From contig CAKZPJ010000683.1 of NCBI GenBank assembly GCA_937138955.1, positions 1 through 5,151 of the forward strand: a DNA stretch of 5,151 nucleotides, written 5' to 3'. Below the pieces are notes generated by a model. The model was not told the origin of the DNA. It made no database searches and was given only the letters and a program-made list of their open reading frames with translations. The number at the start of each line of letters is the position of its first letter. Within the stretch, counting starts at the first letter, position 1. Below are positions 1 through 5,151 of this stretch, piece after piece. Source of the stretch: an uncultured Flammeovirgaceae bacterium (GTDB lineage: Bacteria; Bacteroidota; Bacteroidia; Cytophagales; Cyclobacteriaceae). Both the position numbers and the translations under genes were made by a program.

Positions 1-62
1 AAATTAACTAATTGGATGGGGATAATCCCTGCCCACTTATGAGTTTTATAAAAAACATAATC

Positions 63-422
63 ATGAAGAAAATATATCATTTAGCATTAGGTGCAGTAGC
101 TGCTTTTATTCTTTTAAGTAGTTGCCAAGAAGAATCTGATTTAGTAGTAGACCGAATTGCTTCACCAGTACTTCTTGAAGTTGATACCGTCGGTGCAAAT
201 AACACTACTGCATTTTTTTTCGAGCTAGACAAGTCAGGAATCATGGATCATACCATAGGTATAGATTCTGTTGCTATTCCCGGTTTAAGTATTGAAGTTT
301 TTACAGCAGGTTCTTTATTAGGAACCTTTACTACCGACAACAGTGGTGCTATCTTTATTCCAACTGACAACGGAGCCACTTATGCTGGAGAATTTAAAGG
401 AGTGAAATTTAGATTCCAATAA
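63..422 (+). CDS. Small lipoprotein of unknown function
   Basis: This encodes a 119-residue protein I cannot assign to a family. The first 21 residues form a lipoprotein signal peptide: MKK start, hydrophobic stretch (residues 7-18) and lipobox LSSC with Cys21 as the predicted lipidated residue. The residues after Cys21 are QEESD; acidic residues there resemble the lipoprotein export signal that takes Bacteroidetes lipoproteins to the outer face of the outer membrane, so surface exposure is possible but inferred. The rest (about 22-119) has no cysteine or visible catalytic motif; its alternating hydrophobic and polar residues and its aromatic end (KFRFQ) suggest a small beta-rich domain. I chose the ATG at 63 rather than the in-frame ATG at 12 because it puts the signal peptide at the N-terminus and follows an A-rich leader. 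It lies 115 bases before the aminotransferase on the same strand. A partner or binding role is conjecture. Confidence 0.75.
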   Translation: MKKIYHLALGAVAAFILLSSCQEESDLVVDRIASPVLLEVDTVGANNTTAFFFELDKSGIMDHTIGIDSVAIPGLSIEVFTAGSLLGTFTTDNSGAIFIPTDNGATYAGEFKGVKFRFQ

Positions 423-482
423 CCTGCTCGTTTCAAAAACAAAATTTGTAGTAAGTATTTACGCTTTAAAGGCTAATAAAAT

Positions 483-512
483 TTTGATTTAGTGCTTGAA
501 TGCTTATTTTTG
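483..512 (+). promoter_or_regulatory. Candidate Bacteroidetes-type promoter for the aminotransferase
   Basis: TATTTTTG at 505-512 matches the Bacteroidetes -7 consensus TAnnTTTG exactly. TTTG at 483-486 fits the -33 element, with 18 bases between the two. Transcription would begin near 517-520, leaving a short A-rich leader of about 20 bases before the ATG at 538. If real, the aminotransferase can be transcribed independently of the lipoprotein upstream. The region is AT-rich, so a chance match cannot be excluded. Confidence 0.5.
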
Positions 513-537
513 AATAATAAAAAATAATACCTTAACA

Positions 538-1749
538 ATGAGTAATAATTTGACAACGTCTCGTAGAAATTGGTTAAAGCAAGGAGTTCTTTTCGCAGGT
601 GGGTTGGTAAGTGCTCCCGCACTTATGTCTAAAGTGCAAGCTCGCCCAGCCTTTGGAATGACACCTTATCAAGGAGCGTATAACCTAAACGAATACCACA
701 TAGCCCCGCCAGATTTTTCTAAAATCAAAGTGCGGTTGCTGGCTAACGAGAATCCGTATGGCCCATCGCCAAAAGCAATTCAAGCGATTGCGGAGAGTGC
801 TAGTAAAGGAAACCGCTACGTATACAGCAGCTCTCGTAAAATGGAAGAACTGTTGGCTGAGAAAGAAGGCGTGAAGCCTGAAAATATTCTATTAGCCCCG
901 GGTTCAACCGACATTTTGGAGAAAACGGCAGTAGTTCAATGTATGAACGGTGGTAACGTTATTTCGGCTGATCCGGCGTATATGTCACTGGTGAAGACCT
1001 CTATGGCGGTAGGTGCAACTTGGAAAAATATCCCACTAAAGTCTGATTTCTCTCACGATTTGGACGCGATGGCTGCCGCAGTGGATGCTGATTCAAAACT
1101 AGTTTATATCTGTAATCCAAATAACCCTACCGGTACCATCACTCCATCGGAAGATATTATGGCATTTAGCCGTAAGGTGGCCGATAAGGTTCCCGTCTTT
1201 ATTGATGAGGCATATATTGAGTTGGCGATGGATCCTAAAATAACTTCAGCGGTTGGCTTAGTACAGGAAGGGAAGGATGTAATCATTGCCCGTACCTTCT
1301 CTAAGCTACACGGCATGGCTGGCCTACGCATTGGTTACATGGTAGCACTACCCGAGCGAGTACAATCTATTAAAGAGATGGTTCGTACCGAAATGGGTAT
1401 TAGTGTAACTTCTATGGAAGGAGCAATGGCTAGTATGGCTGATACTGAATTCCAGGAAAAAACAATGACGTTAAACCAAGAATGCCGTGAATACGTAATG
1501 GGCGAACTAAAAAGTCAAGGCTTTGAGCCGTACCCATCGTACACCAGCTTTATCTTATTCCCAATTGATATGCCTACTGATAAATTTATGATGGCAATGG
1601 TGGATAAGGGAATTGGTATTCGTACCTATAATATCTTTGACAAGCCGCACTGCCGAGTGAGTATGGGAACGATGGAAGAAGTGAAGAAATTTACTTCTGC
1701 ACTAGCCCAAGTTCACGATAAAGGAACTGTACAGGCGGGAGGCAAATAA
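538..1749 (+). CDS. Tat-exported HisC-like PLP aminotransferase
   Basis: This 403-residue fold-type I (class I/II) aminotransferase resembles histidinol-phosphate aminotransferase. Such enzymes transfer an amino group to a keto acid through pyridoxal phosphate. Visible landmarks are ANENPYGPSP (69-78, substrate-side loop), GST (122-124, phosphate contact), NPNNPTG (193-199), DEAY (223-226, Asp223 to the PLP ring nitrogen), TFSK with Lys256 as the predicted Schiff-base lysine, Arg264 in GLRIGY (phosphate), and Arg373 in CRVSMGT (substrate carboxylate). The first 35 residues form a twin-arginine signal: SRRNWLK at 8-14, a hydrophobic stretch and a likely cleavage site after VQA35. The folded enzyme should therefore be exported to the periplasm or anchored at the membrane. 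The ATG at 538 directly precedes the Tat motif and follows an A-rich leader. No other his gene is nearby, so histidine biosynthesis is unlikely. The substrate is unknown; all main catalytic residues appear intact. Confidence 0.88.
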   Translation: MSNNLTTSRRNWLKQGVLFAGGLVSAPALMSKVQARPAFGMTPYQGAYNLNEYHIAPPDFSKIKVRLLANENPYGPSPKAIQAIAESASKGNRYVYSSSRKMEELLAEKEGVKPENILLAPGSTDILEKTAVVQCMNGGNVISADPAYMSLVKTSMAVGATWKNIPLKSDFSHDLDAMAAAVDADSKLVYICNPNNPTGTITPSEDIMAFSRKVADKVPVFIDEAYIELAMDPKITSAVGLVQEGKDVIIARTFSKLHGMAGLRIGYMVALPERVQSIKEMVRTEMGISVTSMEGAMASMADTEFQEKTMTLNQECREYVMGELKSQGFEPYPSYTSFILFPIDMPTDKFMMAMVDKGIGIRTYNIFDKPHCRVSMGTMEEVKKFTSALAQVHDKGTVQAGGK

Positions 1750-1756
1750 CTTACCT

Positions 1757-1807
1757 GTTAATGATTGATGATGAATGAATAACAATCATTCGTCATCAGT
1801 TATTAAT
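1757..1807 (+). repeat. Long AT-rich inverted repeat (22-pair RNA hairpin)
   Basis: The arms 1757-1778 and 1786-1807 pair along 22 positions with no mismatch if G.U pairs are allowed, around a 7-base loop (1779-1785). Eighteen pairs are Watson-Crick and four are G.U (1772/1792, 1765/1799, 1763/1801, 1757/1807). On the opposite strand those four become A-C mismatches, so the full hairpin exists only in + strand RNA. It starts 8 bases after the aminotransferase stop. No run of U follows, so it is not a classical intrinsic terminator; an mRNA 3'-end or stability hairpin fits better. The arms are built from short TGA/TCA-like units, so origin as a low-complexity repeat is also possible. Confidence 0.65.
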
Positions 1808-1836
1808 CATCACTCATCATTCTATTTGATCATTTT

Positions 1837-1859
1837 GGAACCTGCTCGAATAAGGTTCC
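1837..1859 (+). promoter_or_regulatory. 7-bp hairpin or palindrome before the permease start
   Basis: GGAACCT (1837-1843) and AGGTTCC (1853-1859) are perfect inverted repeats around a 9-base loop, ending 21 bases before the permease ATG. As RNA this would sit in the leader close to the start codon; as DNA it could be an operator. The sequence does not show which, if either, is right. Confidence 0.35.
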
Positions 1860-1880
1860 CTGTCATCTGTATGTCTACTT

Positions 1881-2981
1881 ATGAATCCTGCTGTTGTAAA
1901 GACTATATCACTGGTTGTTCTGATTCTACTGGGCTATTCGCTACAATCAAAAATTAAAGGAAAAGAACAGAAGGCCGGACTAAAGACTGTTATTCTCAGT
2001 ATTGCGCTTCCGGCAACAATTTTTATTGCGTTGCTTAAAATCGAGTTTAGTTGGGAAATGGCTATTGTGCCTCTTCTGGCTCTTGGGTTTAACCTTAGCA
2101 TGTTCTGGTTAGCGGGTAAAATGCATGTGGTGCAACCGGGTATAGAAGCTGGTTCGTCCCGTCATCGTACCATGCAAATGCTCATTCCCTCGCTGGCTCC
2201 TGGGCTATCGGCTTTTCCATTTATACTAGAATACTTCGGTGAAGAGCCTCTAGCTATGGCAGCCTTGGCCGACGTAGGAAATAAAGTTTTTGGACTCATA
2301 TTGCTGTATCTGATCGCGATGCGCTGGTACTATAGTCGCCATAAAATTGAAAATCAGCCAGTGGGTGCTAAGGTAAAGGGTATGTTGCTCTCGCTGGTGA
2401 AAGAACCAATCAATATGGTACTGCTGGTGGCACTGAGCATGTTGGCCTTTGGTTTTTCGTTCAGCTCTTTACCCGAATTCTTTCAAATGAGTGCTCAGCG
2501 ACTTAGCCTAATGATGACTCCTTTGGTATTATTATTCATCGGAATCTCCGTCCGGCTAGACTGGCACCAAGCTCGTACTATTTTTTCATTACTACTGCTG
2601 CGTTCTAGTATTGCTTTCTTAATTAGTGCTATTCTTTTGTTGGTTCTTCCTGTTCAAAACTTAGGAATGGCACTGCTAATTGTAATTTTTCCACAAAGTG
2701 CCTGTAGCTTCTGGCCGTTCGCCCACATGTCGGCAGTAGGTGGAATGGAAGAGGTTAGCAGTCGATCTGACAGGCCTACCTTTGATCTGGAGTTTGCCAT
2801 GAATATTCTGGCTTGTTCGCTACCATTTTCAACGGTGCTGATTCTCGGTATCTGTACCGCTAGTGACTTCTTCGCTGCCCCCACCAATCTGTTAGCAATG
2901 GTGGCGGTCTTCGGTGGGTTAGCTTTAATCCCCACATTACTGCATATTTTTCGGGAAAAGCCCGAAATGGTGAATCAGTAA
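1881..2981 (+). CDS. AEC-like membrane permease
   Basis: This 366-residue integral membrane protein looks like an AEC (auxin efflux carrier) family permease, part of the bile acid/AEC transporter superfamily. Known members move organic anions or amino-acid-like compounds; no substrate can be read here. I count about ten hydrophobic spans, near residues 4-22, 34-54, 60-79, 101-119, 133-150, 177-197, 208-224, 232-256, 260-282 and 303-324, with another hydrophobic stretch at the C-terminus (about 334-358). AEC-like features are GLKTVILSIALPATIF (33-48), where a proline breaks the second span, and the SLAPGLSAFPF (104-114) and ADVGNKVF (130-137) segments. The length is usual for the family. The ATG at 1881 is the first in frame and lies just before the first span. 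It follows the exported aminotransferase by 131 bases on the same strand, so transport of a related amino compound is an inference from neighbourhood only. There is no clear Shine-Dalgarno site. Confidence 0.7.
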   Translation: MNPAVVKTISLVVLILLGYSLQSKIKGKEQKAGLKTVILSIALPATIFIALLKIEFSWEMAIVPLLALGFNLSMFWLAGKMHVVQPGIEAGSSRHRTMQMLIPSLAPGLSAFPFILEYFGEEPLAMAALADVGNKVFGLILLYLIAMRWYYSRHKIENQPVGAKVKGMLLSLVKEPINMVLLVALSMLAFGFSFSSLPEFFQMSAQRLSLMMTPLVLLFIGISVRLDWHQARTIFSLLLLRSSIAFLISAILLLVLPVQNLGMALLIVIFPQSACSFWPFAHMSAVGGMEEVSSRSDRPTFDLEFAMNILACSLPFSTVLILGICTASDFFAAPTNLLAMVAVFGGLALIPTLLHIFREKPEMVNQ

Positions 2982-2988
2982 TGGATAC

Positions 2989-3004
2989 TTAAAGTGGGCT
3001 TTAA
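2989..3004 (+). terminator. Weak hairpin after the permease, possible terminator
   Basis: TTAAAG (2989-2994) and CTTTAA (2999-3004) form a 6-bp stem around TGGG, starting 8 bases after the permease stop. A T-rich stretch (ATTTTTGTTT, 3023-3032) follows, though not directly. The stem is AU-rich and short, so termination here is only a possibility. Confidence 0.25.
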
Positions 3005-3045
3005 TATATTCTAGATAAAGCTATTTTTGTTTATAGGTTGTATCA

Positions 3046-3068
3046 ATTTGTTGAAGGAAGCAACAAAT
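3046..3068. repeat. 8-bp inverted repeat in the convergent gap
   Basis: ATTTGTTG (3046-3053) and CAACAAAT (3061-3068) are perfect inverted repeats with a 7-base loop (3054-3060). The site lies between the convergent permease and sulfatase genes, where a bidirectional terminator would be expected, but neither side carries a clear T-run. A smaller stem, TCCGA/TCGGA (3097-3101/3106-3110), lies downstream. I see no gene in the rest of 2982-3180. Confidence 0.3.
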
Positions 3069-3180
3069 GTAATACGGAAGTGCTTCGCATTTTAGCTCCG
3101 AGTTATCGGACACTACGGGGTTGTTACGCTTTTATATGGTGTAGATTATTATTATCAGTACTGGCTTAAATGCACTTGGC

Positions 3181-4626
3181 TTATTGTTGTCGCTTATACT
3201 TAACCCACTCGGTTTTAATCTTCTTGGTACCAGTCGCTTCAGGAAGTGATCTCCAACGGTATCCATTAAGTTGGATATCGCTAAGTTTATCATTTATCAC
3301 CTTCTTGTAAAATGCTGACCTAGGATGGCTATCGATGATATTTTTGCGCTGCCCTACATCAGTGGTTAAATCGTATAATTCATAATCAACTAAATCCATA
3401 TCACTGATATAAGCCATATCGGGTTGAGAAAACCGATGTGTTCGGGAAATAGTATCTTGATCTTTCCCTAAAACCATAAAGTCATCCACTCTCACGGCAA
3501 TTTCGGGCGATGAACGGTAAAAGAACCAGTACAAAGGATTCACCCGACCAAACTTTTCTCCATTTAGCAGACTGAAGATGCTTGTTCCGTCTAACTGTTC
3601 AGGTTTAACGGGCTCAAATTCTAATATGTCGTATACTGTCGGCAGTATGTCCACAAAGCTCACTGGCTCATTAATTTCTACTCCTTTTTTGGGCAAAGCG
3701 GGCCAATGGATGATTCCGGGCACTCGGATGCCTCCTTCGTAAACATAGCTCTTAACCGCCCTCAGCTCTCCGTTTGATGCCTGACGGTAAGAACCATTAT
3801 CGGAGCTAAACAGAACTAGGGTGTTTTCAAGAAGTTGGTGATCAACTAAATAGTCAATTATTTTTCCTACAGCCATATCTAAATTCTCGATATTAGCTAA
3901 ATACTCAGCGTCTTTAATTGGGAAATCAGCATACTTTTCTACTAGTTCCGGTGGAGAAGCTACCTTCGCGTGAGGTTCATGAAAGGCTACGTACATAAAA
4001 AATGGATATTCCTGGTTGTGATGCTGATCAAACCAGTTGATTGCTTCTTCGGCTACTATCTGGCATGAGTATCCTTTTTGCTCAGCGAGTTCCTTACCAT
4101 TTCTCACAAAGTTTACTGGATTTAAATGGGAGGGTTGCGCGTTATTTTCTGTTCCAAACGAATAATCAAAACCCTGATCGTGAGGTTGGGGATGGATCAA
4201 TGCGGAATCTTGGGGTAAACATCCCAAATGCCACTTGCCGATATGAGACGTACGGTAGCCTTGCGTTTGTAGTGCCTCCGCAATGGTGACTTCGCTATCT
4301 CTAAGGTGCATAGGGTGGTTAGGCGGGCGGTAATTGTACATACCAACCTGCGCGGGGTTTCTACCGGTCATTAGTCCGGCTCTTGAGGGAGAGCAATTAG
4401 GGGCAGCTGCGTAAAAGTCGGTAAACCGAATGCCATTTTTGGCCAGTTTGTTGAGGTTAGGCGTGTTGGCAATCCCCCCGTAACACTCCAGGTCGCCGTA
4501 GCCCAAATCATCCGCTATTATTAATAAAATATTAGGCGCATCTTTTGACTGAGGTTTGTCTCCGCGTTCACAACTAAATAACGGAGCGACTATGAATAAC
4601 AAAAAAAAGTATAGGTTTCTTGCCAT
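3181..4626 (-). CDS. S1-family sulfatase, predicted lipoprotein
   Basis: This 481-residue arylsulfatase-type enzyme hydrolyses sulfate esters. Numbered from the ATG at 4626, it begins with a lipoprotein signal peptide (LFSC, Cys19), so it should be anchored in the envelope. The sulfatase domain follows: metal ligands in ADDLGYGD (Asp39, Asp40); CSPSRAGLMTG (78-88), where Cys78 is the predicted formylglycine and Arg82 its partner; GKWHLG with Lys131 and His133; FHEPH (215-219) with the active-site His; SSDNG with Asp276 and Asn277; and Lys292 before YEGGIRVPG. The C-terminal subdomain carries the usual ELYDL segment near the end. All main catalytic residues are present. Being Cys-type, it needs a formylglycine-generating enzyme or anSME, not seen here. 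The frame stays open to an ATG at 4719, but that extension is pseudogene tail and would bury the signal peptide. No SusC/SusD or glycoside hydrolase lies in the window, so the substrate is unknown, though a sulfated glycan is the usual target. Confidence 0.92.
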   Translation of the reverse strand: MARNLYFFLLFIVAPLFSCERGDKPQSKDAPNILLIIADDLGYGDLECYGGIANTPNLNKLAKNGIRFTDFYAAAPNCSPSRAGLMTGRNPAQVGMYNYRPPNHPMHLRDSEVTIAEALQTQGYRTSHIGKWHLGCLPQDSALIHPQPHDQGFDYSFGTENNAQPSHLNPVNFVRNGKELAEQKGYSCQIVAEEAINWFDQHHNQEYPFFMYVAFHEPHAKVASPPELVEKYADFPIKDAEYLANIENLDMAVGKIIDYLVDHQLLENTLVLFSSDNGSYRQASNGELRAVKSYVYEGGIRVPGIIHWPALPKKGVEINEPVSFVDILPTVYDILEFEPVKPEQLDGTSIFSLLNGEKFGRVNPLYWFFYRSSPEIAVRVDDFMVLGKDQDTISRTHRFSQPDMAYISDMDLVDYELYDLTTDVGQRKNIIDSHPRSAFYKKVINDKLSDIQLNGYRWRSLPEATGTKKIKTEWVKYKRQQ

Positions 4627-4691
4627 ATTAATCTTATCACGTAGGTTGTTCCGGTTATGGGTACGAAAGCGATTAGGTTCTTCATAGCTTT

Positions 4692-5106
4692 CTATTTTTT
4701 TTGAACGCATTGCTTTCACTTTCTTGACGGATGCGTCGGTTACTAATCTTTCGTATTCTTCTGTTTCCGCACCGTACAGCGCGACTTTTCCATTTTCGTT
4801 ACTATGGATCCCCTAACCATATTTTTTGGTTAGCGGTGAAACCCGAAAACAGGGTTGGCCTTTAGAAAAGAATTTCTGTCTTTCTTCTTCCAACGAATTC
4901 TTATCAAGTTCTTTCCGAGTAGCAAATACCGAAAAGAGAATATCCATCTGAAGTGTACTCGTAAGGGTGTTAGTGTAACATGTCAAATTGATGCTTAGCA
5001 ACCGATTTTTTCTCTCCTTTGTTGCGAGGTATTTGCCTCGAGTCTACTGGAGAATATTCGGTGATTTCATTCATGATATTTTGTAATTGGTGGAGTGTAG
5101 TTTCAT
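4692..5106 (-). pseudogene. Broken DUF6157-like gene with three frameshifts and two stops
   Basis: On the - strand from an ATG at 5106, stitching three frames gives a continuous 137-residue protein starting MKLHSTNY and ending KVKAMRSKK then TAG (4694-4692). Recognisable blocks are KGEKKSVAKHQFDM (30-43), YTSD (51-54), LFSVFATR (57-64), FFSKGQPCFR (79-88), SPLTKKYG (90-97) and GIHSNENGKVALYGAETEEY (99-118). From memory this matches the small DUF6157 family, whose function is unknown to me. Breaks: about one base missing near 5081-5082; TAA at codon 46 (4972-4970); one extra G near 4944-4945; TAG at codon 98 (4815-4813) where I expect Trp (TGG); one extra A in the run of eight at 4702-4695, which removes the natural stop. 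Five lesions argue for real decay rather than sequencing error. The family name is less certain than the pseudogene call. Confidence 0.85.
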
Positions 5107-5151
5107 AGTTGCTATTTTATGCTTATCTGCAATAACCGGATAGAAAATGTA

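Noticed and set aside
1..62. End of an upstream gene at the left edge
   Set aside because: All three + frames meet a stop by position 42 (5-7, 9-11, 40-42), leaving too little sequence to support a coding call.
1104..1331. 75-codon open frame on the - strand inside the aminotransferase
   Set aside because: It is a shadow of a gene whose catalytic motifs are clear on the + strand.
538..1749. Assignment of the aminotransferase as hisC of the histidine pathway
   Set aside because: The Tat signal and the lack of any other his gene nearby argue against this role, although the fold and motifs are HisC-like.
421..1848. Ten-base repeat AACCTGCTCG at 421-430 and 1839-1848, as a possible shared regulatory site
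   Set aside because: The match does not extend on either side, and about a dozen ten-base repeats are expected by chance in 5 kb.
1775..1957. 60-codon open frame on the + strand spanning the hairpin and the permease start
   Set aside because: Its start lies inside the low-complexity inverted repeat, it overlaps the permease in another frame, and its product shows no signal or domain.
2654..2935. 93-codon open frame on the - strand inside the permease
   Set aside because: It is opposite the well-supported permease frame and has no domain of its own.
4041..4289. 82-codon open frame on the + strand inside the sulfatase
   Set aside because: It lies opposite the sulfatase catalytic domain and is a shadow frame.
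4813..5001. 62-codon frame on the - strand as an independent small gene
   Set aside because: Only its C-terminal part (from about LFSVFATR) resembles a protein; its N-terminal part is the wrong frame of the DUF6157-like pseudogene. It is a fragment, not a gene.

Overview
The window looks like a chromosomal piece from a Bacteroidota bacterium, most likely of the Cytophagales type. This is an inference from four signs: a Bacteroidetes-style promoter (TTTG, then TATTTTTG) before the aminotransferase; A-rich leaders instead of clear Shine-Dalgarno sites; lipoproteins with short signal peptides ending in LSSC or LFSC, the first with acidic residues after the cysteine; and an S1-type sulfatase lipoprotein. 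No RNA gene, CRISPR array, insertion sequence or phage gene was found.

Left half (1-2981, + strand): three genes lie head to tail. They encode a 119-residue lipoprotein of unknown function (63-422), a Tat-exported fold-type I PLP aminotransferase resembling histidinol-phosphate aminotransferase (538-1749), and a multi-spanning permease resembling the AEC (auxin efflux carrier) family (1881-2981). The gaps are 115 and 131 bases, so this is a loose cluster rather than a tight operon. A candidate promoter stands directly before the aminotransferase. The aminotransferase-permease gap holds a 22-pair hairpin whose four imperfect pairs are all G.U in the + strand RNA, followed by a 7-bp hairpin just before the permease start. 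No histidine-biosynthesis gene is nearby, so the aminotransferase probably acts on another amine or amino acid outside the cytoplasm.

Right half (2982-5151): a 199-base convergent gap with a few weak hairpins separates the permease from a sulfatase lipoprotein on the - strand (3181-4626). Upstream of the sulfatase, also on the - strand, lies a decayed gene (4692-5106). Read across three single-base frameshifts and two in-frame stops, it gives a continuous 137-residue protein resembling what I recall as the DUF6157 family. The longest open frame for the sulfatase (to 4719) runs into the tail of this pseudogene, so the sulfatase start belongs at 4626.

The genes do not form one evident pathway. 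Lipoprotein, exported aminotransferase and permease could together handle an amino compound at the envelope, and the sulfatase would remove sulfate from an ester, perhaps a marine polysaccharide. Neither substrate can be read from the sequence. The clearest unexpected features are the multiply broken DUF6157-like gene, the Tat signal on a HisC-like enzyme, and the strand-specific hairpin.
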